This document shows, one piece after another, positions 43,768-52,255 of a stretch of 64,000 bases of DNA. Where the stretch lies: the NCBI GenBank assembly GCA_963749115.1, contig CAVVLP010000011.1, forward strand, positions 1-64,000, given 5' to 3'. Positions within the stretch are counted from its first letter, which is position 1. Each line of letters opens with the position of its first letter. Made by a program: the position numbers and the translations under genes. The stretch comes from SZUA-36 sp963749115 (GTDB lineage: Bacteria; Pseudomonadota; Gammaproteobacteria; Xanthomonadales; SZUA-36). The notes beneath the pieces were generated by a model, which was not told the DNA's origin, made no database searches, and worked only from the letters and a program-made list of their open reading frames with translations.

Positions 43768-44115
43768 TTGAAAGTTCAAATACTGCACAATCCGCGTTGC
43801 TCCAAATCACGAACCACGCTCCAGTTGCTCAGGGAAAATGGCATTGAGCCCGAGGTTATCCTGTACCTGGAGACACCGCCGGATGCGGATCAGCTAACTT
43901 CAATCCTCGCTCAACTTGGTATGCAGCCCAGGGAACTGATGCGCAAGGGCCAGTCGGAATACAAGGCAATGGGGCTCGATAACGAGCAACTGAGCGACGA
44001 GCAACTGGTTGCTGCGATGATAGAAGCGCCTATCTTGATCGAGCGGCCTATCGTGCTGGCAAATGGCAAAGCCCGTATTGGTCGTCCACCCGAATCTGTA
44101 CTGAAAATCCTCTGA
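43768..44115 (+). CDS. ArsC-family reductase
   Basis: A 115-residue glutaredoxin-like protein of the ArsC/Spx superfamily. The N-terminal HNPRCSKSR carries Cys11, the arsenate-attacking cysteine of the glutathione/glutaredoxin-dependent class. RPIVLANGKARIGRPPE near the C-terminus supplies the conserved arginines. The length and CSKSR motif fit ArsC better than YffB (which has a different loop). No arsR or arsenite pump is nearby, so a general stress or housekeeping role is possible. The start is a TTG after AGAAGGA. Confidence 0.85.
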   Translation: MKVQILHNPRCSKSRTTLQLLRENGIEPEVILYLETPPDADQLTSILAQLGMQPRELMRKGQSEYKAMGLDNEQLSDEQLVAAMIEAPILIERPIVLANGKARIGRPPESVLKIL

Positions 44116-44132
44116 AACGCTGGACACAACTC

Positions 44133-44444
44133 ATGCTGGCTACCTATGTAGCCACACTGGTCTGGCAGGTGATCTGGCATTGGCTGTTGCCGCCACCACT
44201 GGGTGCCCGTAATGGCTGGTTAACCCTGTTTGCCTGCCTGCCGCTTCTAATTCCGTTGACCGGTCTTTTCCGTGGAAACTACCGCAGTATGATCTGGGCA
44301 GGCTTGCTGCTAATGCTTTACTTTACCATTGGCATCATGGAAGCCTGGAGCAACCCGCAGCAAAGACTGCCCGCAATGGTGCAGGTTGCACTGGCCGTCT
44401 TCTATTTATTTGCGTTCAAAAAGCGTAACCGCAGCCCGGCCTGA
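44133..44444 (+). CDS. DUF2069 family membrane protein
   Basis: A 103-residue inner-membrane protein with four hydrophobic segments (YVATLVWQVIWHWLLPP, LFACLPLLIPLTGLF, MIWAGLLLMLYFTIGIME, VQVALAVFYLFAF). The pattern GLFRGNYRSMIWAGLLLMLY and EAWSNPQQRLPA is typical of the DUF2069 family found in beta- and gammaproteobacteria. Its function is unknown. It starts 17 bases after the ArsC-like gene and is presumably co-transcribed with it. Confidence 0.82.
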   Translation: MLATYVATLVWQVIWHWLLPPPLGARNGWLTLFACLPLLIPLTGLFRGNYRSMIWAGLLLMLYFTIGIMEAWSNPQQRLPAMVQVALAVFYLFAFKKRNRSPA

Positions 44445-44481
44445 TTGATTCGCTGGTTTATCAACTGGTTTAGTGTCAACC

Positions 44482-47400
44482 CTAGCCCCCGGACTCGACT
44501 TGGGGCTCCGCTTGCACTGTAACCTCGATCTCCTGCAACACCTCTGGACGCGATATAAAAAACTGACGGTAGAGGATGTTAATACGGGTCAGTGCATAAG
44601 CCAGGCTGGCCGGCATCGATGCTTGCTGGCGCACCGCCTCCGGTTGTTTTGACCAGTCTTCACGAAACTTGTACAGGCGTTCACGGGCAATCCTGTTTAC
44701 AGAGGTCATTGGCACGTTGTCTTCCCTGAAACGTCGTAAGGTCCGTTGCTCCAGCAAACCTGCATCACCCACGATTGCCATTCGAATTGAGTCGGTGTTA
44801 ATGAGTGACTCCGGGTAGAACAGCATCATCTGCGTTCGCAACATTGCCTTGGCAATCGAGACCTCTGACATCTCATCGTATAAAGACACGACATCACCTT
44901 GTGAGTTGCGGGCATTTGGCAATAATATTCGGTTATAAATATCCATTTGTTGTGCCTGGTACAAGGCCTGCAAATGCTGGTTCAGGCGGGTTTTAATTTC
45001 CGTTGGAGCCGGTAATTCCAGCGATTCAACACCAATACCTGTGACAAACCAGTCACGCCATTCCGCTCCCCGGTCCCAGTTACTTTGCAACAACCGGGAC
45101 GGGAGTTTTCTCGCCGCGGCAAGATAAGTCAGGCGATTGGGTACGATACCACCACGATTTACCCGCAATGGCGTAATCATGCGGCTTCCCACCCACTCAA
45201 CCGGGCAACTGTCGTTTAACACCTCCTCAGATGCCTTGGCGAACAAATAATGATGTTCTTCGGGGCCGGTGAAACGGAAACCGAAAATATCACTGACCTG
45301 CTTGTATCCTACATAACGGCCAACCAGGTCAAAACCCAGGTGTCCAAAATAATTTGCAACGTTTTCATCATCCGCGCGAACCAGTTCAGAACGGCGCTGC
45401 ACCCATTCCATATTGCGGTAACAGATTTCGATATGTCCAAATCCCGCTTGCTCTGCCAGCAGGTATTCATCAGGAAACAAGCCTATGAGTGCCCGGGTCG
45501 TGCTGAGATTACCTGACATTTCACATACTGCAAGCGCATCACAAGGTGCAATGACAAGGTCATTCGGGCGGTAAGCGGTTTTTTGCGAAGCGTTCTCACC
45601 AAGAACGACATCAGCACCTGGCCTGAGTCTCTGATTGCGAAAGTCGGCTTCTGCTTTACTGATACCAGATTCCAGTTGCCGCAAGGCAATCTCATAATCC
45701 GTCATGATGCGACTGATCAGGTCATTGTAGCCAGTCCCGGAAGCGGCCAGACACTCCGATTGTTCCACCATGGCCAGGACAATTTCTTCACCTATATTTC
45801 GCATTCTTGAAATACGGTTTTCATTCTCCGTAGTATCAAAAAACTCCGGATAGTGTTCACCAAACCAGCTCATGATATTGGCAAGAACAGACCATTCAAG
45901 CGGATTGGGGAGCACATTGGCGGGTGGCAGGCAATCGGTGGTGAAACGATCGTCCAGGTAACCAACGGCGTAGTTGATTCTCTGCCACGGAGCAACACCT
46001 AGTTCACGCCGCAACGTATCGTTGGTAAACGGACCGTTCATGTCACCTGACAGTTCAGCCACCCGGGTTTCCCTGTCTGCCATCTGCAACAGGGATTCCA
46101 TACAGGAATCGAATTGACGACGTATCAAGACTGAACCATCGCTATCATCCCGCTTAGCGGCCAATCCGATACAGGTATTTACGCCCCTCTCAATCCTTGC
46201 ACGAACGGGCGTATTGAAGTAATAGGCCATGTCCGGAATCAACAGTGCCAATTGCGCGACCGCGTCTGCCAGCATGCTCCGTGAAGCCCTTGTCTCTATT
46301 GCATGATTTGCGGGATTGTCACTTGACTCGATTTCGGTAGATATATCATCACCCGAACCTCCATCCTCAAGTTCCTGAGTACCAGGTCCGGCCAGGTCAT
46401 CGGCATGGAAACCGGCAACCGCTGACAGCACCTCATAAATTGCCGTTATCGCGTTATTCAAATTCGGATCGACCGCGGCAAAGCTTTCCGCATAGTGCGC
46501 CGATATAGAGGGTAGTTCTGCCAGCAGCCAGTCAACCAGTGAAAATGACTCCCGTTCGTTTACCGGAAACTCAAGCAGTCTGAATGAAACCGAAAGCAGA
46601 CCCTGGACAAAGTTAAAATATCGCCCCTCATGCAGACCATCGATCAGGCTGAGGAGATATAACGAATCTTTGAGATGGTTCACGGTACTGACATTTTCTT
46701 CTCCAGTCAGTGTTGGCAACCCATTGAGTATTGAATAGCGCAGTCGTATCAGCCCTTTGCTGTCCGGCGGGCGTGCATCGACCGCACTCAGTACGGTTTC
46801 TGACATCGCTTGAGGAATATTGTCCAGCCATTTGTCCCGGTTGTCGGAAGACTCTTTCACTACCGGTGGCAAGGGGGGCATCAACCGGTCTGTGAACCAG
46901 GCAGTTTCGACTACTTTCCATGCCGCGTCTGCGACACCATCAACTTCAGTCAAGCGCAAAAATGCATCCCAAAGATTGACAACATCGGCCTCGACTTCAA
47001 GCAACAGGTTTGGCAGGTTGGTTAGCGCAAGCGGCTGACTTGATCGCTGGAAAACCTGGTAAATCAGAACCGCTTCGGGCATATGACCCGGAAATAGCAA
47101 GGGCATGTTTTCAAGGTCGTGCTGCTGAAGTTCTTCGATTAACTGCCAGGCCGCCGGGTCCAATACAGAATCGTGTGGTCGCACCCATCCGTGACGGTCA
47201 ATGAGTGTTTGCAACCAGGCACGATCATCAAGGTAACTTTGTGCCAGGACATCATGATCAAGCTTGATTCCGGCCTTAAATTCACGTTCAGCCCGGCTCA
47301 CTATATGTGCGGCTACAGCCAGGTCAAGCAATGCCTGTTCGCGTAATTCCGGTGTTGCCAGCGCCATGGCCATTTGCTGACTGCCAGGCAATACGACCGT

Positions 47401-47607
47401 TACCGCTAAAGGCGTTTCCGCCAGCTCTTCTGCCTGCTCCTGCCCGGTTTCAGGTATAAGCGGCTCGGTTTGCTCCTGGACCTGTGCCATCAGGCTGACA
47501 GGAAAGGATAAGAACAACACAATTAGAATTGACCACAATACCCCAGAAAATATGCTGTATTGCGAATTTCCCGAGTCTGCTTTAACCTGCCGGACCTGAA
47601 TATTCAT
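44482..47607 (-). CDS. Large exported protein of unknown function (1041 aa)
   Basis: I do not recognise this protein. It begins with a basic stretch and one strong hydrophobic segment at about residues 21-41 (SIFSGVLWSILIVLFLSF), then SLMAQVQ, which could be a signal peptide or an anchor. The mature part is mainly helical and acidic. It has a Glu/Gln/Pro-rich linker after the signal and a low-complexity acidic insert around residues 410-440 (ELEDGGSGDDISTEIESSD). Cysteines are few and paired-looking (DCLPPANVLP; APCDALAVCEMSG). The C-terminal 300 residues are rich in Arg. No repeats or catalytic motifs are evident. It is convergent with the DUF2069 gene and divergent from the asparaginase-like gene, and is probably monocistronic. 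Confidence 0.8.
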   Translation of the reverse strand: MNIQVRQVKADSGNSQYSIFSGVLWSILIVLFLSFPVSLMAQVQEQTEPLIPETGQEQAEELAETPLAVTVVLPGSQQMAMALATPELREQALLDLAVAAHIVSRAEREFKAGIKLDHDVLAQSYLDDRAWLQTLIDRHGWVRPHDSVLDPAAWQLIEELQQHDLENMPLLFPGHMPEAVLIYQVFQRSSQPLALTNLPNLLLEVEADVVNLWDAFLRLTEVDGVADAAWKVVETAWFTDRLMPPLPPVVKESSDNRDKWLDNIPQAMSETVLSAVDARPPDSKGLIRLRYSILNGLPTLTGEENVSTVNHLKDSLYLLSLIDGLHEGRYFNFVQGLLSVSFRLLEFPVNERESFSLVDWLLAELPSISAHYAESFAAVDPNLNNAITAIYEVLSAVAGFHADDLAGPGTQELEDGGSGDDISTEIESSDNPANHAIETRASRSMLADAVAQLALLIPDMAYYFNTPVRARIERGVNTCIGLAAKRDDSDGSVLIRRQFDSCMESLLQMADRETRVAELSGDMNGPFTNDTLRRELGVAPWQRINYAVGYLDDRFTTDCLPPANVLPNPLEWSVLANIMSWFGEHYPEFFDTTENENRISRMRNIGEEIVLAMVEQSECLAASGTGYNDLISRIMTDYEIALRQLESGISKAEADFRNQRLRPGADVVLGENASQKTAYRPNDLVIAPCDALAVCEMSGNLSTTRALIGLFPDEYLLAEQAGFGHIEICYRNMEWVQRRSELVRADDENVANYFGHLGFDLVGRYVGYKQVSDIFGFRFTGPEEHHYLFAKASEEVLNDSCPVEWVGSRMITPLRVNRGGIVPNRLTYLAAARKLPSRLLQSNWDRGAEWRDWFVTGIGVESLELPAPTEIKTRLNQHLQALYQAQQMDIYNRILLPNARNSQGDVVSLYDEMSEVSIAKAMLRTQMMLFYPESLINTDSIRMAIVGDAGLLEQRTLRRFREDNVPMTSVNRIARERLYKFREDWSKQPEAVRQQASMPASLAYALTRINILYRQFFISRPEVLQEIEVTVQAEPQVESGG

Positions 47608-47687
47608 ATTTATTTACCCATGACGCTTGCACGCTATACTACCTGTTGCAATATAACAGCAACAATGAATTCAGTAAGGCAATAATA

Positions 47688-48185
47688 ATGAAAAAACTAC
47701 TCGTTGTTACCACAGGTGGCACAATCGACAAAATTTATTTTGACGATATGAGTGACTACCAGATTGGCGAGCCGTTAATCGGGCAGATTCTCGACCACCT
47801 GCAAGTGGGGTTTGAATTTGAAGTCAACGCATTGATGCGCAAGGACAGTCTGCACATCACGGATGAGGACAGGCTTACAATTCGCGACGCAGTCGCAGCC
47901 AGTGATGCGAATCATATTCTGATCACCCATGGTACCGACAGCATGGTCAAAACCGCGTTGATACTGGCCGATATTCCGAACAAAACCATGGTGCTGACAG
48001 GCGCCTTGAATCCGGCCCGATTCCGCGATTCTGATGCGATTTTCAATATTGGTTGCGCTGTTGGCGCGGTACAATCCCTTCCACACGGTGTCTGGATTGC
48101 CATGAGTGGTACTATTTGGGACCCGGGGAATGTTCGAAAAAACCGCGATAAAAATCGCTTTGAAGCAGTTGATACAACGGATTAG
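47688..48185 (+). CDS. Short asparaginase-domain protein
   Basis: A 165-residue protein that corresponds to the N-terminal domain of L-asparaginase only. It has the first catalytic threonine motif VVTTGGTIDKIYFD and the second, ILITHGTDSMVKTA (HGTD with Thr and Asp). TMVLTGALNPARF follows, and it ends at NRFEAV, where full-length enzymes (about 330 residues) would continue into the C-terminal domain. The frame ends in a normal stop with no sign of decay, and short forms of this kind exist as a family in Proteobacteria. Whether it hydrolyses asparagine is uncertain. ATG at 47688 (MKKLLVVTTGG) is preferred to 47646. Confidence 0.83.
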   Translation: MKKLLVVTTGGTIDKIYFDDMSDYQIGEPLIGQILDHLQVGFEFEVNALMRKDSLHITDEDRLTIRDAVAASDANHILITHGTDSMVKTALILADIPNKTMVLTGALNPARFRDSDAIFNIGCAVGAVQSLPHGVWIAMSGTIWDPGNVRKNRDKNRFEAVDTTD

Positions 48186-48223
48186 ACCCGCTATAGACGA
48201 ACCCATATATCCTGTAAGCCAAG

Positions 48224-48229
48224 TATAAT
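48224..48229 (+). promoter_or_regulatory. -10 element before efpL
   Basis: A perfect TATAAT 48 bases before the preferred efpL ATG, in the 92-base gap after the asparaginase-like gene. The -35 region is weak. It argues against the longer efpL start at 48230, which would leave no leader. Confidence 0.45.
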
Positions 48230-48277
48230 ATGCGCTTTCGCACCGGTGATTCGGTGCCATCAAACCAGGTCGAATTA

Positions 48278-48844
48278 ATGCCAAAAGCAAGTGATCTTAA
48301 AAAAGGTTCTGTTGTAGAAATCGATGGTGAAGTTTACTTTACCCGCCAGATCGAAAAACGCAATCCCTCGGCCCGTGGCGCATCAACCCTGTTCAAAGTC
48401 CGTTTCTTTAATGTCCGCAGCGGGCAAAAACTGGAACAGACCCTAAAAGGCGATGATTTTATCAAGGACGGTGACCTGGTCAGACGCTCGGTTCAATTCT
48501 CTTATCGCGAAGGTGATATCACCACGTTTATGGATACGGAAAATTACAGCCAGTACGCGCTGAATGCCGAAGCTATCGAAGAGCAATCGGGTTACATGAC
48601 AGAAGACCTGGAAGGTATGATCGCGCTGCTGGTCGATGGACAGATCGTCGGGGTCGAGATCCCGCAGAACGTGGAACTCGAGATCACCGAAACGGCACCG
48701 GGTCTCAAAGCCGCCAGTGCCAGTGCCCGTACCAAGCCGGCACTGCTCTCGACCGGGATAGAGATACAGGTTCCCGAATACCTGGAAAGCGGCGAACGCA
48801 TCAAGGTGAACACAACCACCGGCAAATTTGTTTCACGCGCCTGA
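48278..48844 (+). CDS. efpL: Elongation factor P-like protein EfpL (YeiP)
   Basis: A three-domain EF-P paralogue that relieves ribosome stalling at proline-rich and other difficult motifs. It begins MPKASDLKKGSVVEIDGEVY. The domain I loop reads NPSARGASTLFK with Arg33 at the tip, the EfpL-type arginine instead of the lysine of EF-P. VRFFNVRSGQKLEQTLKGDD and the C-terminal LEITETAPGLKAASASAR and TGIEIQVPEYLESGERIKV match E. coli YeiP throughout. It is 188 residues from this ATG (E. coli 190). An upstream in-frame ATG at 48230 would add 16 unsupported residues. EpmB, which modifies canonical EF-P, is encoded at 57-58 kb, but EF-P itself is not in the window. Confidence 0.95.
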   Translation: MPKASDLKKGSVVEIDGEVYFTRQIEKRNPSARGASTLFKVRFFNVRSGQKLEQTLKGDDFIKDGDLVRRSVQFSYREGDITTFMDTENYSQYALNAEAIEEQSGYMTEDLEGMIALLVDGQIVGVEIPQNVELEITETAPGLKAASASARTKPALLSTGIEIQVPEYLESGERIKVNTTTGKFVSRA

Positions 48845-48852
48845 AAAATACC

Positions 48853-48943
48853 AGCCCGAACATTGCACCACCATGGCCCAGAGCAGCTCTCGACCGGTTC
48901 CCGGTCGCGACCTGCTCCGGGATAATGGTGCAATGTTCGGGCT
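48853..48943. terminator. Large palindrome between convergent efpL and DUF445 genes
   Basis: AGCCCGAACATTGCACCA (48853-48870) is perfectly mirrored at 48926-48943. Inside, GAGCAG.TC.CGACCGG pairs with CCGGTCG.GA.CTGCTC, so nearly the whole 91 bases fold into one hairpin. It lies 9 bases after efpL, and the right arm includes two bases of the DUF445 stop codon. It could serve as a bidirectional terminator, although there is no T run. Its left 20 bases recur exactly at 41782-41801. Confidence 0.6.
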
Positions 48944-50198
48944 AAATATAAAGCTTCACTGCGTGGATCACCAGGCCTACCAGGCCGCCCACCAGGGTAC
49001 CGTTGATACGTATGAACTGTAAATCCCGACCGATCGCCAGTTCCACCCGGCGACTGGTATCCATGCCATCCCAGGATTTCACCGTATCACTGATCAGGCT
49101 GGCTATCTGGGCGCTGTTGCGCCCGACCACCAGGGTGATGGCATTGACCAGCCAGGCGTTGAGCCAGGCCTGCATATCCGCGTCACTATCCAGTTCTTCA
49201 GCCACGTTACCCAGCCATTGACCGACCTGCTGTCTGATCACTGATTCCGGTTTTTCGATATCCGTTTCGATATTGCGTGCCAGTTCGCGCCACAAACCAT
49301 ACAGGTAATCCTGCAATTCATCGTTATCGAGCAACTGCTGTTTGATGTCATCGCCAAGACGCTGGTGCTCCGGACTATTCTTCAGATCATCCGCCAGGTT
49401 TTGTACCCATTGGTTAAACTGGTCACGTAGCGGATGGTCCTGATCCAATGCCATTTCAAATAATTGATGTTCGATGCGCTCCAGCATTTTTTTCAGAATC
49501 CGGTCATCGACAAAACCCGGTAACCACCATGGGCTTTCCTTTTGCACCCTGGCCCGGATTGCATCGCGGTTGTCATGCACCAGGACGATGGTGTAACGCA
49601 ATACCTGGGTCAGTATTTGCTGGTGCCTTTGTCCCCGTACCAGCCATTCCAGCGTATTGCCAAGCAGTGGTGCGAGACTTACATTTGCCAGTTGTTTGCT
49701 GGAAAGCCTCGAAAGAAACCGGCGCACCCGTTTCTCATGCAGCGCGCCAAGTGCCCACCGCAGTACCGCTGTTGAAAGATCCTCAACGCTGCGTTTACCC
49801 TTATCACTTTTTAGCCAACTGACGACAAAAACGGCCAGGTTGGTATTCTGCAGTTTTTTACGGACCACCGCCGGTTCGAGAAAATGATCGGCAACAAAAC
49901 GCGACATGCTTTCACCGATATCATTCTTCCGGTTGGGTATGATGGCGGTATGTGGAATGGGTATACCCAGCGGATGACGAAACAGTGCCACAACCGCGAA
50001 CCAGTCAGCCAGGGCGCCCACCATGCCCGCCTCTGCGAACGCGTGCAACCAGGCAGCCCAGGGTGCGGGAGAGCGCAAGGTAATAAAGAATAACAGGACC
50101 ATCAAGCAAAGCAGTAGCAACGGTATCCGCTTCATACGGCGCAGTTGCAGTGCCTTGTCGTTTTCAGTGGCTATGATCGCAGGTTTCACCATCGTCAT
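48942..50198 (-). CDS. DUF445 family membrane protein
   Basis: A 418-residue protein of the DUF445 (YjiN-like) family. The N-terminus has two hydrophobic segments (IPLLLLCLMVLLFFITL and a region around WAAWLHAFAEAGMVGALADWFAVVALFRHPLG, whose core GALADWFAVVALFRHP is the family hallmark). PHTAIIPNRKNDIGESM follows, then a long helical middle, and a C-terminal anchor (FIRINGTLVGGLVGLVIHAV). It is presumably in the inner membrane. The function is unknown in the family. Its stop codon overlaps the palindrome shared with efpL. Confidence 0.87.
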   Translation of the reverse strand: MTMVKPAIIATENDKALQLRRMKRIPLLLLCLMVLLFFITLRSPAPWAAWLHAFAEAGMVGALADWFAVVALFRHPLGIPIPHTAIIPNRKNDIGESMSRFVADHFLEPAVVRKKLQNTNLAVFVVSWLKSDKGKRSVEDLSTAVLRWALGALHEKRVRRFLSRLSSKQLANVSLAPLLGNTLEWLVRGQRHQQILTQVLRYTIVLVHDNRDAIRARVQKESPWWLPGFVDDRILKKMLERIEHQLFEMALDQDHPLRDQFNQWVQNLADDLKNSPEHQRLGDDIKQQLLDNDELQDYLYGLWRELARNIETDIEKPESVIRQQVGQWLGNVAEELDSDADMQAWLNAWLVNAITLVVGRNSAQIASLISDTVKSWDGMDTSRRVELAIGRDLQFIRINGTLVGGLVGLVIHAVKLYI

Positions 50199-50221
50199 GA
50201 TATACCATCACGCGACCGGTA

Positions 50222-51421
50222 CTACGGGTGGATGGCCTGGAGGTACCACGACGTGAATTTCCACGTGTATTCTTCCATTTTAGAATATGGCCCGGGCTCG
50301 TAGTAACGTGAATTCACACCTTCGGAATTGTGTTCGATGATACGTTTATCGGCCTGGGTGGTTACATCCCACAGCCAGGTCAGGCGTGCCTTGTCATAGT
50401 CTTTACCCTCTTCTGCATCGCCATTCACCAACCACGTAATATCGCACTCGGATTCGCTCTGTGAAACGGGTGTAAACCTGTAAATCACCACGTGGTCGCA
50501 ATAGGCCAGTGCAAAAGTGACCGGCCCCACCTGGAAATCGGTGGTGCCGCCATCGTATGCCTTGACCTCTCCCAGCAATGGGGCAACCGCCTGACCGTCT
50601 TCACTGCCGGTGACATGACCGCGCCACATCGGGTATCGCTCGAAGGCATAACCGGTGCCGAAGCCCGGTTCATCGAGATAAACACGGTTCGTTGATTTCT
50701 CACTCAGTCCACAGGCACCGGCGCGGGCCATGATCATTTCCATCTCGGACGTGGAGCGTGCATCGGGCTTGGCCAACGCGTGGCCACGGGTATATTCCGG
50801 GTGTGAAGGCGCACAGTGGTAGCACTCGGTATAGTTTTCGACCGATAATTTCCAGTTGGCCTTGATGGCATAGGTTTGCCTATGGGCGACTTTGGCCTGG
50901 TCAAGCCGGTATGGGCGCAGGCACTCACTCAAATCTTCACGGACCGGTGCAAAGGATGCAGGCTGGTCGGAAAAATTTATGTAGATCATACCTTCCAGTA
51001 TTTCGGTATGAATTTTTTTGAGCCTGACTTCAGATTTATCGAAATCATCGGGCATATGGGCTGCCGAGTGAAGCCGGCCATCCAGGTCATAACTCCAGCC
51101 GTGATAGCGACAAACCAGTTTCCTTGAACAGCCCCGCTTTTCGAGACAAATTTTTGAACCACGGTGCCGGCAAACATTCAGCAGTGCGCTGACCTGCCCT
51201 TCATTGTTGCGCACAATAATGACCGACTCCCCCGCCATTTCAAACAGGAACCAGTCCCCGGTTTCCGGAATTTCACTCAGATGACCGGCGTACAACCAAC
51301 TCTTGAGAAAGACCTCTTCAACATCACGTTGATAGATGTCGTTATCGGTATAGAACACCTGTTGAAGGGCGGTTCCGGGCGGCTGGGATTGAATTAATTT
51401 TGTGAGTGCCTTTTTATTCAT
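50222..51421 (-). CDS. Rieske non-heme iron oxygenase, alpha subunit
   Basis: A 399-residue ring-hydroxylating-oxygenase-type protein. The Rieske [2Fe-2S] ligands are CRHRG (Cys84, His86) and CRYHGW (Cys104, His107). The mononuclear-iron site has ENYTECYHCAPSHPEY (His202, His207). Members with ENYxECYHC include oxygenative N-demethylases acting on quaternary amines (glycine betaine, stachydrine, carnitine types), so a methylated amine is a plausible substrate. A separate reductase is expected but is not in the window. It is followed on the same strand by nothing until DUF445 and is preceded, 3 bases away, by the TetR gene. The two face the FAD/FAD/GcvT operon. Confidence 0.9.
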   Translation of the reverse strand: MNKKALTKLIQSQPPGTALQQVFYTDNDIYQRDVEEVFLKSWLYAGHLSEIPETGDWFLFEMAGESVIIVRNNEGQVSALLNVCRHRGSKICLEKRGCSRKLVCRYHGWSYDLDGRLHSAAHMPDDFDKSEVRLKKIHTEILEGMIYINFSDQPASFAPVREDLSECLRPYRLDQAKVAHRQTYAIKANWKLSVENYTECYHCAPSHPEYTRGHALAKPDARSTSEMEMIMARAGACGLSEKSTNRVYLDEPGFGTGYAFERYPMWRGHVTGSEDGQAVAPLLGEVKAYDGGTTDFQVGPVTFALAYCDHVVIYRFTPVSQSESECDITWLVNGDAEEGKDYDKARLTWLWDVTTQADKRIIEHNSEGVNSRYYEPGPYSKMEEYTWKFTSWYLQAIHP

Positions 51422-51424
51422 TCT

Positions 51425-52060
51425 CTATTCCGGGAAATGCCCTGGGAAAACACCCCGCAGGTAGGACAGGCTTATTTCCCGTGCCCGCTCTGCGGGCATT
51501 TCAGACGGGCTTATCAACATATCCAGCCACAAGCCGCTATTCATGGCCAACAGACCGATGGCGACATGCTGTGCCTGGACCTTGTAATCACCTTGTTTGA
51601 TGAGTTCTTCGCAAAGACCGGTTAACAATTGCTTGTACTCCCGGCTGCTTTCTGCACAAATCTTACGGTACGTCAGACGTGATCGACTCTCACCCCAGAA
51701 AGCAAACCATACGGCCAGTTTGTTACGCTGACAAATCTGTTTATCAAAATCCACAGCGGCCAGTGCGGCCAGTTTTTCAGCGGCCGTTTGACCACTTGAA
51801 TTCATGACTTTGTACCATGCGCTGCGGTATTCGTCCACGATATGACCCAGGGTTTCTTCGAGTAACCTTTCCTTGCTTTTGAAATGAAGATTGATAATAC
51901 CCTGGCTGAGTCCCGCTTCCCTGGCGACGGTTGCAATCGTGGTTTCTGACAAACCATGCCTGGCGATCGAGCGTATGGTCGCCTTGATCAGCTGATCCTG
52001 ACGCACTTCTTTGGACGCTGTGCGTCGCTTGGTCCGGGATTTTTTCAAAGATTGGCTCAA
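51425..52060 (-). CDS. TetR-family regulator, BetI-like
   Basis: A 211-residue TetR repressor. A basic N-terminal arm (KKSRTKRRTASKEVR) precedes the helix-turn-helix at about residues 22-68 (ATIRSIARHGLSETTIATV, EAGLSQGIINLHFKSKERL). GLSQGIINLHFKSKE and VWFAFWGESRSRLTYRKIC resemble BetI, the choline-responsive regulator. It lies between the Rieske gene (3 bases after it) and a divergent promoter carrying a strong palindrome, so it probably represses both directions in response to the pathway substrate. Ligand identity is inference. Confidence 0.88.
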   Translation of the reverse strand: MSQSLKKSRTKRRTASKEVRQDQLIKATIRSIARHGLSETTIATVAREAGLSQGIINLHFKSKERLLEETLGHIVDEYRSAWYKVMNSSGQTAAEKLAALAAVDFDKQICQRNKLAVWFAFWGESRSRLTYRKICAESSREYKQLLTGLCEELIKQGDYKVQAQHVAIGLLAMNSGLWLDMLISPSEMPAERAREISLSYLRGVFPGHFPE

Positions 52061-52137
52061 ACCGGTTCCTCATTCAAATGCAGCATGCAAACGCTGGCTT
52101 TACCCTTTCAGCATAAGTCCTTTCAAAAAGTTTTTCA

Positions 52138-52161
52138 ATGAATGAATAACCATTCATTCAT
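52138..52161. promoter_or_regulatory. Operator palindrome in divergent promoter
   Basis: ATGAATGAAT-AACC-ATTCATTCAT is a perfect 10-bp inverted repeat with a 4-base spacer, about 80 bases upstream of the TetR start and 95 bases upstream of the first FAD oxidoreductase. TetR-family proteins commonly bind palindromes of this size, so this is the likely control site for both transcription units. Confidence 0.65.
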
Positions 52162-52255
52162 AGTAGACAGATAGGGTGAGATGTGCGAACCTATGTCAAG
52201 GTCATTGTGCTACAGAAACTTCACCGGGAAACTGGTATAGCGGGAGCGCGTAAGC

